A stretch of DNA of 64,000 nucleotides from Flavobacterium okayamense. GTDB taxonomy: Bacteria; Bacteroidota; Bacteroidia; Flavobacteriales; Flavobacteriaceae. The notes below the pieces were generated by a model. The model did not search any database. It had not been told where the DNA came from and saw only the letters and a list, made by a program, of their open reading frames with translations. The DNA is taken from contig NZ_AP024749.1 of NCBI RefSeq assembly GCF_019702945.1, positions 2,232,001-2,296,000 on the forward strand. The letters run 5' to 3'. Below are positions 36,210 through 44,734 of this stretch, one piece after another. Both the position numbers and the translations under genes were made by a program. Position 1 is the first letter of the stretch, and every line of letters begins with the position of its first letter.

Positions 36210-38425
36210 GCGTTTAATTCATTGTTTTCATTATCTGAATTTTCAACATATTTACGAATCATTCTAAAAAGCTTATAGGCTTCAAAAGGCTTTGCAATTA
36301 CATCATTAATTTGAGCTTCTCTTGCTTTGTCAACTATTTCTTGTTTCTCAAATGCTGTAACAGCAATTACAGGAATTGTATAACCTTTTTTTCTAATGAT
36401 TTTGGTAGTTTCGAATCCGTTAATTTTTGGCATATTGATATCCATTAAAATAGCATCAAATTCTTTTTCTTCCAAAATATCGATAGCTTGGAAACCATCA
36501 TCTACAATTTCACATTCAAATTTGTGGTTTTCAAGTAGCCTTTTGGTAACGATTTGATTAATCTTATTGTCTTCAACTACTAAAACTTTATAGGTTTTCG
36601 ATTCAGATAAATCTACCTCTACGTCTTGAATAAACTGTTTTGCTTCATCTACTCCCGATTTCAATGGTATTACAAAAGTAAAAGTGGTTCCTTTTCCTTC
36701 TTCACTCTCTAGAGAAATTTTTCCATTAAATAAGCCAATTAATTTTTTTACAATCGTTAAGCCCAAGCCTGTTCCTTGGTAATCATCTTCTCTTCTTTCA
36801 ATTTGAACAAACTTATCAAAAACAGATTCTTGATATTTTTTTGGAATTCCAATTCCTGTATCAATTACTTTAAATTTTATATGAAATAATTCATTTTCTT
36901 TTTTCTCTAAATCTGCAGTAATTGTTACTTTACCATTATGAGTGAATTTAAGCGAATTACTCATTAAATTAATAATAATCTGGGATAATCTAATTTTATC
37001 TCCTATTAAAAACTCAGGAATTGCGGCATCAACTAATACATGAATTTTATTATTATTTTTTCTTGAAATTGTTTCTAACGATTCTTTAATATTCTCAATT
37101 ACATCAACTAAATTGAAAATGTTATCTTCAAGAATTACTTTATTCTCTTCAATTTTATAAACCTTTAGAATATCATTTACTAAAGACAATAAATAATTGG
37201 CTGAAAACTTTAATGCTTTTAGGTGAGAACTATTCGCTAATTCGGGGTGTTCTTCCTCAATGATATCTGTTGTTCCAATAACTCCATATAAAGGTGTTCT
37301 TAGCTCATGGCTAATAGTTGAAATAAATTGAGATTTTATGTTTGAAGCTTGTTCTGCTTCCTCTTTAGCTTTAATTAACTCTTCATTGGCTTTTTTCAAT
37401 TCTATATTTGTCTCCTTCTTCAATCTGTTATTTCTATAGGTAGAAAATAATAACATCATTAAAATTGAAAATATAACAATGAATAATGTTACAGTTAGTT
37501 TTGAATCTCTTAACTTTTCTTCTTGAATTAATTTGTCTTGATTAGCCAAAAATAAATTTCTTTCAATCTCACTTTTGTCAACTTCATTACTTTCTTTTGC
37601 AACTTTACTTATACGTTCAGAGTTATAAATTGAATTATTTAATGAATCGCTTTTTTGTAAATAGTAAAATGCTTTTTCATAATTTTTATGCTTAGAATAG
37701 AAATTTGAAATATCGCTATATAAATCAGCTATATGAGATTTTATATATTCAACATCATTTTGCTTTGAAAGGTTAAATGCATTTTGATAATAAAAATCTG
37801 CTTTATTAAAATCATTTTGAGCATTATTGTAGTAATCAGCATACAATGAGTTAAATGAAATTTTAGCTTCTAAATTATCATTGTTTTCTACAAAGTCTTT
37901 AGAATCTACCAAATAGACTATTCCTTCATCGTAATTTGAAACTCTAAACAAAGCACTTACCAAATTTAATTTAGTAAATACAACTTCACTTTCATCATTT
38001 AACTTTTCAGCATATTTTAAAGCAAGTTTATAATATTTTACTCCTTCATTAAAATCTAATTCATTATAGCAATATGTATTTGCTAAATTATTTGTTAACC
38101 AACTTTTAATGGTATCATTATTTGTTGCATTTGCTCTTTCAATACCACTTTTATAAGCTTCTATTGCTTTTGATAAATCGGAAAAATCAGCATAATTTAA
38201 ACCAATTAAATTATACGCTTTAGCAGCAAACTCATTATCGTTATTATGAGTTGCAAGCGATAAAGCTTCATTAGCAAAACGAATTGATTCATCGTTTTTT
38301 AAATCTAAAAACGATTGCCCCGATTTCAATAATAAATCCTTACAGTTCTTTTTATAAGAAATACTTTCTTGAGAGAAAACAAGAAAACTAAAAGTTAAAA
38401 AAAATAAAGTAAAAAGTTGCTTCAC
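36206..38425 (-). CDS. Hybrid histidine kinase: TPR sensor, HisKA, HATPase, receiver
   Basis: The 739-residue protein has a signal peptide (cut near residue 18), periplasmic TPR repeats (about 20-270), one membrane helix (about 308-326), a coiled linker, HisKA with phospho-His H373 (STISHELRTPLYGVIG), an ATP-binding domain (IVKKLIGLFNGKISLESEEGKGTTFTF region) and a C-terminal receiver with phospho-Asp D662 (LMDINMPKING). No DNA-binding domain or separate regulator gene is present, so its output must pass to an unlinked partner. It resembles the kinase at 40932-43172 domain for domain. Confidence 0.9.
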   Translation of the reverse strand: MKQLFTLFFLTFSFLVFSQESISYKKNCKDLLLKSGQSFLDLKNDESIRFANEALSLATHNNDNEFAAKAYNLIGLNYADFSDLSKAIEAYKSGIERANATNNDTIKSWLTNNLANTYCYNELDFNEGVKYYKLALKYAEKLNDESEVVFTKLNLVSALFRVSNYDEGIVYLVDSKDFVENNDNLEAKISFNSLYADYYNNAQNDFNKADFYYQNAFNLSKQNDVEYIKSHIADLYSDISNFYSKHKNYEKAFYYLQKSDSLNNSIYNSERISKVAKESNEVDKSEIERNLFLANQDKLIQEEKLRDSKLTVTLFIVIFSILMMLLFSTYRNNRLKKETNIELKKANEELIKAKEEAEQASNIKSQFISTISHELRTPLYGVIGTTDIIEEEHPELANSSHLKALKFSANYLLSLVNDILKVYKIEENKVILEDNIFNLVDVIENIKESLETISRKNNNKIHVLVDAAIPEFLIGDKIRLSQIIINLMSNSLKFTHNGKVTITADLEKKENELFHIKFKVIDTGIGIPKKYQESVFDKFVQIERREDDYQGTGLGLTIVKKLIGLFNGKISLESEEGKGTTFTFVIPLKSGVDEAKQFIQDVEVDLSESKTYKVLVVEDNKINQIVTKRLLENHKFECEIVDDGFQAIDILEEKEFDAILMDINMPKINGFETTKIIRKKGYTIPVIAVTAFEKQEIVDKAREAQINDVIAKPFEAYKLFRMIRKYVENSDNENNELNA

Positions 38426-38452
38426 TTGTAAGGTTAAAAGGAGATACTAAAA

Positions 38453-38483
38453 TAAAAAAAAATCCTGATTTTAAATCAGGATT
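38453..38483 (-). terminator. Terminator of ettA
   Basis: On the minus strand AATCCTGATTT pairs with AAATCAGGATT and is followed by a long T run. Confidence 0.8.
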
Positions 38484-38495
38484 CATTACAAATAT

Positions 38496-40187
38496 TTATC
38501 GAATTAATTTTTTGTACTTGATTCTTGTAGGTGTAACTTCTTTACCAAGTCTTTTTTTCTTATTTTCTTCATAATCTGAGAAACTTCCTTCAAAGAAATA
38601 AACTTGTGAATCACCCTCAAATGCTAAGATATGCGTACAAACTCTATCTAAAAACCATCGATCGTGCGAAATAATTACTGCACAACCAGCAAAGTTTTCT
38701 AAACCTTCTTCTAATGCTCGTAACGTATTAATATCTAAATCATTCGTTGGCTCATCTAACAATAGAACATTTCCTTCTTCTTTTAATGTCATAGCCAAGT
38801 GTAAACGATTACGTTCGCCACCTGAAAGAGTAGAAACCTTTTTATTTTGTTCGCTACCGCCAAAATTAAAACGTGAAAGATACGCTCTAGAGTTAACTTG
38901 GCGACCACCCATCATTATCAATTCTTGTCCATCACAGAAATTTTCCCAAATTGATTTTTCAACATTTATGTCTTTATGTGATTGATCTACATAGGCTATT
39001 TTTACCGTATCACCTATTGTAAATTCACCTCCATCTGGTTGTTCCTCTCCCATTATCATTCTGAAGATAGTAGATTTACCAGCACCATTTGGACCAATAA
39101 TTCCAACAATACCCGCCTGAGGTAAAGTAAAGTTTAAATCTTCATATAACAATTTATCGCCAAATGCTTTTGAAACATGTTTTGCTTCAATAACATTTGT
39201 ACCTAAACGAGGTCCATTTGGAATATAAATTTCTAACTTCTCCTCTAATTGTTTTTGGTCTTCATTTAACAATCGATCATAATTTTGTAAACGTGCTTTT
39301 TGCTTCGTTTGACGACCTTTTGCTCCTTGTTTAACCCATTCTAACTCGCGTTCTAATGTTTTTCTGCGTTTTGAAGCCGTTTTTTCTTCTTGTTCTAAAC
39401 GTTTTGCTTTTTGGTCTAACCAAGAAGAATAATTTCCTTTCCATGGAATACCTTCTCCTCTATCTAATTCTAGAATCCAACCTGCAACATTATCTAAGAA
39501 ATAACGGTCGTGCGTAACAGCAATTACAGTTCCGGCATATTGTTGTAAATGTTGCTCTAACCATAAAACAGACTCAGCGTCTAAGTGGTTGGTAGGCTCA
39601 TCTAATAATAATACATCGGGTTGTTGTAATAATAAACGACATAAAGCTACACGACGTTTTTCACCACCAGAAAGTACTTTAATTGGGGTATCTGCTTCAG
39701 GAGTACGAAGAGCATCCATTGCTACTTCTAATTTATTATCTATTTCCCAAGCTCCGGCAGCATCAATTTTATCTTGTAATTCTGCCTGACGATCCATAAG
39801 TTTTTGCATCTTATCGGCATCTTCATAAACTTCTGGCAAACCAAAATCGTCATTTATTTTATTAAACTCATCTAATAAAGCGTAAATCTCAGCTGCTCCT
39901 TCTCGAACAATTTCAATTACCGTTTTATTTTCATCTAATTGAGGTTCTTGTTCTAAGTAACCAACAGTGTAACCAGGAGCAAAAACTAAATCTCCTTGAA
40001 AATTTTTATCTAATCCTGCAATAATCTTTAGTAAAGAAGATTTACCAGAACCATTTAGACCTAAAATACCAATTTTAGCTCCATAAAAAAAGCTTAAATA
40101 AATATCTTTTAAAACTTGTTTGTTTGTGCTTGAGTAAATTTTATTTACTCTAGACATGGAGAAAATTACTTTCTTATCGTCTGACAT
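38496..40187 (-). CDS. ettA: Energy-dependent translational throttle protein EttA (ABC-F)
   Basis: EttA binds the ribosomal E site and couples early elongation to the ATP/ADP ratio. The 563-residue soluble protein has two ABC domains, each with Walker A (GLNGSGKSSLLK and GPNGAGKSTIFR) and signature (LSGGEKRRVALCRLLL and LSGGERNRLHLAM), joined by the charged linker with WVKQGAKGRQTKQKARL. The arm and the C-terminal end PTRIKYKKLIR match EttA rather than Uup or resistance ABC-F proteins. A heptad repeat lies upstream of its start. Confidence 0.93.
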   Translation of the reverse strand: MSDDKKVIFSMSRVNKIYSSTNKQVLKDIYLSFFYGAKIGILGLNGSGKSSLLKIIAGLDKNFQGDLVFAPGYTVGYLEQEPQLDENKTVIEIVREGAAEIYALLDEFNKINDDFGLPEVYEDADKMQKLMDRQAELQDKIDAAGAWEIDNKLEVAMDALRTPEADTPIKVLSGGEKRRVALCRLLLQQPDVLLLDEPTNHLDAESVLWLEQHLQQYAGTVIAVTHDRYFLDNVAGWILELDRGEGIPWKGNYSSWLDQKAKRLEQEEKTASKRRKTLERELEWVKQGAKGRQTKQKARLQNYDRLLNEDQKQLEEKLEIYIPNGPRLGTNVIEAKHVSKAFGDKLLYEDLNFTLPQAGIVGIIGPNGAGKSTIFRMIMGEEQPDGGEFTIGDTVKIAYVDQSHKDINVEKSIWENFCDGQELIMMGGRQVNSRAYLSRFNFGGSEQNKKVSTLSGGERNRLHLAMTLKEEGNVLLLDEPTNDLDINTLRALEEGLENFAGCAVIISHDRWFLDRVCTHILAFEGDSQVYFFEGSFSDYEENKKKRLGKEVTPTRIKYKKLIR

Positions 40188-40191
40188 ATTA

Positions 40192-40252
40192 AATTTATGA
40201 ATTTAGAATTTAGAAAAAGCTGAACACTGATTACTGAGACTGTATACTAGCT
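40192..40252. repeat. Heptad-periodic intergenic repeat, locus 2
   Basis: Two copies of AATTTAG in tandem (40200-40213) lead into four or five NNACTGA-type units (40219-40252), all with a seven-base step except one six-base unit. It fills the gap between ettA and the 60-residue gene. Confidence 0.6.
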
Positions 40253-40433
40253 ACACTCTTCCTTTTAAGGCATTAAAAACCCATGCAATAGCAAAGAAAC
40301 CGATTCCTACTGCACCAAAACCCCATCCTGCAACATCATCATACCTATAAATTGCAAGTCCAATAATTAATAATCCCATTATTATCATTATAAAAGTTGC
40401 CCAAGCTAATACAGTATTTTTATTCATTCCCAT
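40251..40433 (-). CDS. Small membrane protein (CAL67264 family-like)
   Basis: The 60-residue protein has two membrane helices (about 9-27 and 36-54) separated by YRYDDVAGWGFGAVGIG and ends in NALKGRV. It matches my memory of the CAL67264 family of small flavobacterial membrane proteins, often found near ettA; function unknown. It is upstream of ettA on the same strand, with the heptad repeat between them. Confidence 0.7.
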   Translation of the reverse strand: MGMNKNTVLAWATFIMIIMGLLIIGLAIYRYDDVAGWGFGAVGIGFFAIAWVFNALKGRV

Positions 40434-40509
40434 TGTTATTCTCTTTTAAAATTTGAGGAGTACAAATATCGTTATTTTAAGTGATATTTTCTATTGATTT
40501 AATAAGTAA

Positions 40510-40920
40510 TTATTTACTTCCTGATAATTTCCAACCCAAATATGCCATTGGAATGTAGGCAAATAAAACATCGACAGCCATAAACCAAAATGGAGCTGGT
40601 AGCATAAAGCAATTAGATATTCCTGCTATTAAAAATAAAACACCAACAATCATAGCTGTTCGTAGTTTATTTCCAACTGCAATTTTAGAAGCAATTAAAG
40701 CGCCAACTAATGTTCCTAGAGCATGTGCTAAAAATGGAAAAATATATTGCTCAGGTCCAAATGATAACATACTTGTTTTTAAAGCTTCATAAGTTGATAC
40801 ATCTGCACCTTCAGGTAGAGCAATAACATAATGACCAATTTCAATTAAGCTCATGTTAACAATACTTCCAATTATAGCTCCAACTATGACAGCTAAAGCA
40901 TTTCTAAAAAAAGGATTCAT
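40510..40920 (-). CDS. Four-helix membrane protein of unknown function
   Basis: The 136-residue protein has four hydrophobic helices (about 7-28, 60-80, 89-107 and 111-130) with a loop containing PEGADVSTYEALKTS after the first. The Gly/Ala/Ser-rich helices and short basic C-terminus (GWKLSGSK) fit an inner-membrane protein of the kind annotated as hypothetical across Flavobacteriaceae. It follows the hybrid kinase gene by 11 bases, so the two are probably co-transcribed. Confidence 0.65.
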   Translation of the reverse strand: MNPFFRNALAVIVGAIIGSIVNMSLIEIGHYVIALPEGADVSTYEALKTSMLSFGPEQYIFPFLAHALGTLVGALIASKIAVGNKLRTAMIVGVLFLIAGISNCFMLPAPFWFMAVDVLFAYIPMAYLGWKLSGSK

Positions 40921-40931
40921 AAATATTTATT

Positions 40932-43172
40932 TTAAAGGTTAGTTATATTTAAATTTTTTAAAACCGTTTTATATAATACGTCAATTTTAACGGGTTTATT
41001 CAAAACTTCTTTTATTTTAGCTTTTTCAAATTTATCTTTATTTACTTCTTCGTAAACAGCGGTTAATGCTATTATTGGGATATAAGGTTTTATGTTATTG
41101 ATCTTTTCAGATGCTTCAAAACCATCCATAACCGGCATCATTATATCCATTAAAATTAATGAATAATCATCCTCGATAACTTTATTTAAAGCTTCTAATC
41201 CATTATTAGCTACATCACATTTAAATCCTTTTGATTGTAATATTTTTTGAGTAATTGCTTGATTTATTTTGTTGTCTTCTACTAATAAAACTCTTATATC
41301 ATTAGTGTCTGAAAATTCTTCAGAAGGTTTTAGAGTTTCGATATTATCGCTTTCATTTTGTGTTATGAAATCTAATTCAAAAAAAACTTCAGTTCCTTCA
41401 TTACTTTTAGATTTTATTTCCAATTGAGAATTTAAAGCATGTAAAATTTTATTTGCTACTGTTAGTCCTAATCCAGAACCTCCAAACTCTTCTTTAACCT
41501 TAGTACTAGCATGTTTAAATGGTTCTAAAATTTTTTTAATATTCTTTTCTTTAATTCCAATTCCTGAATCACTAATTTTAAATCCTAACCTAACCTTCTC
41601 TCCTGTTTGACTAACTTTATGAACTTTAATTTTAACAAAGCCTTCTTTTGTAAATTTTATTGCATTTTCTAATAAATTAATCAATACTTGACTTAATCTG
41701 AAAGAATCTCCAATTACTATTCTTGGAACATTAGGATTAATATCAGTAATAATTTCTACTTCTTTTTTCTTATTTATACTTACAGAATTTGAGCAATTTA
41801 ATAGTAAACTATTTATATTAAATGTGTTTTTATGAATTGTTATTTCATCAGATTTATCCAAAATATTAATCTCAATAACATTATTTATAAGGTTTAGAAG
41901 ATAATCCGAAGAAAAGTTTAAGGTTTCCACTAAAAAGTCATTATTTTCATTTTCTTTACTTAATAAAAAAGATGCACCTTTAATTGAATTTAAAGGGGTT
42001 CTTAATTCATGAGTAATGGTATCTAAAAATTTATTTTTTGTATTAAGTGCAGCTTTTATTTGAATATTTCGTTCTTGTAATTCATTATTCTTCTTTTGTA
42101 ATAATAGATTCATTTTTGCTCGATAATGTGAATTTCTATACTGAATAAATGAAAAAATCAGTAAAGAAAGACATAAAACTGCCCCTAATCCTATTAAAAT
42201 ATTTTTGTAACTATTATTAGTTTCAATGAGTTCAATTTCTCTTTTAATTTTTTTATTTTCTAGTTCTTGTAATTGAAAATTTGACTTCTCTTTTAAAGAA
42301 GCTTTAATTTGTTTTGTTCTTTCAAATGATAATTTATTGTAAGCCTCATTAGATTTTTGCAGCAAAGACGACGCTTCTTTATACTTTCCTTTCTTTTGAT
42401 ATAAAACTCCTTTTAAACCATAATAAGAAGCAATTAATAACAGTTTATCGTTTGCAAAATTTATATCGCTTTCAATTTTATTCAAATAATAATCTGCTTG
42501 GCTTAAATTTTCAAGATTCAAATAAGACTCCGCTAAAAAAGCATATAAATATTTTCTTCTAACTAATGCTTTCTGAGTTTTTGTAATTAAATCAAGTGAC
42601 TGAAGAGAATATTTAACGGTTTCATCCCAATTTTTAGCATCTTTATTTATTACAGCTAGATTAAAATTTATGTCTATATTTTCTTCATTAGAACCATAAT
42701 TTCTCAAATAATATTCAGCTTTTAAAAATGCAATATTTCGAGCTTCATCCTTTTCCAGGGAATAATAAATTACACCTAAAAGTTCATAATAAATACCTAG
42801 ATATTTTGGACTTTTATAGGACTTATTCAAGCGAAATCCTTTCAAAATATATGTAAGTGAATTCTCATAATCAAAATTTTGAAAATAATTTTCGGTTCGA
42901 ATTTTATAAAAATCAAGTAAAAGTAAAGTGTCTTTTGTAGCTTTAATTTGTCCTTCAATTTTATTAAACAAATCAATGCCCTCTTGATAGGAATTACCTT
43001 CTTTAACTGCTATAAGGTCTTCAGCTTTTGAAATTTCACTTTTAAAATTTAAAATGGATAAACTGTCTGAACTATAATTTTGAGAATTGCTACTAAAAAA
43101 ACAAAACAAAGAAATTATAAATACATAATTTCTAGCAAGTAAGTTGCTGTTTTTAAAATAGTTTAGGTTCAT
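40932..43172 (-). CDS. Second hybrid histidine kinase: TPR sensor, HisKA, HATPase, receiver
   Basis: The 746-residue protein repeats the layout of the 36206-38425 kinase: signal peptide, periplasmic TPR-like helices (about 35-300), one membrane helix (about 322-342), HisKA with H388 (DTITHELRTPLNSIKGA), ATPase domain with KEEFGGSGLGLTVANKIL, and receiver with D676 (LMDIMMPVMDG). It too lacks an output domain. The two kinases are paralogues kept within 7 kb and on the same strand, separated by ettA and small membrane genes. The next gene downstream starts 11 bases later. Confidence 0.9.
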   Translation of the reverse strand: MNLNYFKNSNLLARNYVFIISLFCFFSSNSQNYSSDSLSILNFKSEISKAEDLIAVKEGNSYQEGIDLFNKIEGQIKATKDTLLLLDFYKIRTENYFQNFDYENSLTYILKGFRLNKSYKSPKYLGIYYELLGVIYYSLEKDEARNIAFLKAEYYLRNYGSNEENIDINFNLAVINKDAKNWDETVKYSLQSLDLITKTQKALVRRKYLYAFLAESYLNLENLSQADYYLNKIESDINFANDKLLLIASYYGLKGVLYQKKGKYKEASSLLQKSNEAYNKLSFERTKQIKASLKEKSNFQLQELENKKIKREIELIETNNSYKNILIGLGAVLCLSLLIFSFIQYRNSHYRAKMNLLLQKKNNELQERNIQIKAALNTKNKFLDTITHELRTPLNSIKGASFLLSKENENNDFLVETLNFSSDYLLNLINNVIEINILDKSDEITIHKNTFNINSLLLNCSNSVSINKKKEVEIITDINPNVPRIVIGDSFRLSQVLINLLENAIKFTKEGFVKIKVHKVSQTGEKVRLGFKISDSGIGIKEKNIKKILEPFKHASTKVKEEFGGSGLGLTVANKILHALNSQLEIKSKSNEGTEVFFELDFITQNESDNIETLKPSEEFSDTNDIRVLLVEDNKINQAITQKILQSKGFKCDVANNGLEALNKVIEDDYSLILMDIMMPVMDGFEASEKINNIKPYIPIIALTAVYEEVNKDKFEKAKIKEVLNKPVKIDVLYKTVLKNLNITNL

Positions 43173-43226
43173 TAGCGCAAGTATGTAAACTTAAATTTAC
43201 ACCTTTTTATGTAAAGAACAAAACTA

Positions 43227-44231
43227 TTAATTAAATATATGAATAAGCATTTCTTTCATCAAATCGTAATTCGTTGTTGAAGAAGAGCCTACTCCTTTGC
43301 TTTTCACATCTAATTCTCTCATTTTAGCGACAATGCTACTCACTTTTTTCATAGGATATCGTCTAGCTCCAAGCTCATAATCAGAAACAAAAAAAGGATT
43401 TACTCTTAAAACTTTTGCAACATTTCTTTTCGATTTATCTTTTAATCCGTGAAACTGCAAAAGGTTAGAAAAAAAAGCAAAAACTTGTCCGATAGTTAAT
43501 ACCAATGGATTGTCTTTTGGGTTTTGAGAAAAATATTCGATAATTTGGTAAGCTTTTAATTGATTTCCTTCACCAATAGCTTTTCGTAATTCGAAAACAT
43601 TATAATCTTTGCTGATACCGATGTTTTCTTCAACATCTTTTGCCGAAATTATGTGACCTTTTGGTAAAATAATTTTCAATTTATCGAGTTCGTTACTAAT
43701 TTTAGACAAATCGGTTCCTAAAAACTCGACTAGCATAGCAGCAGCTTTGGGTTCTATCGAATATCCTTGTCCGCTTAAAACCCTTTTAATCCAATCGCCA
43801 ACTTGGTTTTCATATAGTTTTTTACTTTCGAAAACAACTCCTGATTTTTCTAAAATCTTGGTTACTTTTTTACGTTTATCGAGTGTTTTGTATTTATAAG
43901 CAAAAACCAAAACCGTTGAAGGTTGCGGATTTTCGGCATACGTTTCTAATTTTTCTATATTTCTAGAAAGTTCCTGAGCTTCTTTAACAATTACAACCTG
44001 ACGTTCAGCCATCATTGGAAATCGCTTCGCATTTGAAACTACTTCTTCAATGGAAGTATCTCTACCATATAAAACCATTTGGTTAAATCCTTTTTCATCT
44101 TCGGTAAGAATATTATCTTCAATAAATTCCGTTAATTTATCAATATAGTAAGGTTCTTCACCCATGAAAAAGTAAATCGGTTTTATGTTTCCCGCTTTTA
44201 TATCTTTCGTTATTTGAATGACTTCGTCCAT
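43227..44231 (-). CDS. holA: DNA polymerase III delta subunit
   Basis: HolA is the clamp-loader subunit that opens the sliding clamp. The 334-residue protein has the delta-type opening IKPIYFFMGEEPYYIDKL, the AAA+-like domain I without a functional P-loop, RFPMMAERQVVIVKEAQEL, and the C-terminal collar helices (QVFAFFSNLLQFHGLKDK; YDLMKEMLIHIFN). Length and order are standard. It is transcribed divergently from the HSDR_N gene, sharing a 62-base gap with the heptad repeat and a strong promoter for the other gene. Confidence 0.9.
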   Translation of the reverse strand: MDEVIQITKDIKAGNIKPIYFFMGEEPYYIDKLTEFIEDNILTEDEKGFNQMVLYGRDTSIEEVVSNAKRFPMMAERQVVIVKEAQELSRNIEKLETYAENPQPSTVLVFAYKYKTLDKRKKVTKILEKSGVVFESKKLYENQVGDWIKRVLSGQGYSIEPKAAAMLVEFLGTDLSKISNELDKLKIILPKGHIISAKDVEENIGISKDYNVFELRKAIGEGNQLKAYQIIEYFSQNPKDNPLVLTIGQVFAFFSNLLQFHGLKDKSKRNVAKVLRVNPFFVSDYELGARRYPMKKVSSIVAKMRELDVKSKGVGSSSTTNYDLMKEMLIHIFN

Positions 44232-44236
44232 TTTTA

Positions 44237-44270
44237 GGTATTCAGTGTTCAGTAAAAAGTTGGCAGTTTA
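44237..44270. repeat. Heptad-periodic intergenic repeat, locus 3
   Basis: On the minus strand four units of NNNACTG type (for example TTTACTG and AACACTG) follow each other with an exact seven-base step. The -33 element of the HSDR_N gene promoter lies within it. Confidence 0.6.
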
Positions 44271-44289
44271 TAATATTTAACTAATTTTG
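44260..44289 (+). promoter_or_regulatory. Near-perfect Bacteroidota promoter of the HSDR_N gene
   Basis: TTG at 44260-44262, 19 bases, then TAATTTTG at 44282-44289 match the consensus TTG-N19-TAnnTTTG. The box ends only four bases before the ATG at 44294, so the predicted start of transcription falls on or next to the start codon. Confidence 0.7.
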
Positions 44290-44293
44290 AACT

Positions 44294-44734
44294 ATGCAAA
44301 AACTCAACTTTCCTAACTATTCGTTTCGCTTCAAAAATAGTGAAAATAAAACCTTTATTTTTGATGTTATCCGAAAAAAGTTTTTGCTTTTAACTCCGGA
44401 AGAATGGGTTCGCCAACATGTAGTAAATTATCTTATTGAAGAAATGTATTATCCAAAATCATTGATTAATGTAGAAAAGTTGGTAAAAGTAAACGGAATT
44501 AACAAGCGTTATGATATTGTAGTTTTTCGAAATGATGGTTCTTTTTTCTTATTAGTAGAATGTAAAGCACCCGAAGTTAACATTACGCAACAGACCTTTG
44601 ATCAAATTGCACAATATAATTTAGTTTTAAATGCCGAAAATTTAATGGTTACTAACGGCTTGAATCATTATTTTTGTCAAATGGATTTTGAAAATGAGAA
44701 ATATATTTTCTTGAAAGAATTACCAAGATTTTAA
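44294..44734 (+). CDS. Type I restriction HsdR N-terminal-like (HSDR_N) nuclease-fold protein
   Basis: The 146-residue protein is a stand-alone domain of the HSDR_N type. The PD-(D/E)xK-like core has D74 (KRYDIVVF) and E89-x-K91 (LLVECKAP), with upstream TPEEWVRQHVVNYLIEEM typical of the fold. No helicase, methylase or specificity subunit is nearby, so it is not part of a type I restriction system here. Such short proteins lie beside holA in many Flavobacteriaceae (from memory), which suggests a housekeeping DNA role. The start codon sits at the predicted transcription start; the next gene starts directly at its stop. Confidence 0.8.
   Translation: MQKLNFPNYSFRFKNSENKTFIFDVIRKKFLLLTPEEWVRQHVVNYLIEEMYYPKSLINVEKLVKVNGINKRYDIVVFRNDGSFFLLVECKAPEVNITQQTFDQIAQYNLVLNAENLMVTNGLNHYFCQMDFENEKYIFLKELPRF

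Noticed and set aside
40192..40252. CRISPR array
   Set aside because: The units are seven bases long without spacers of normal size, and no cas genes are present.
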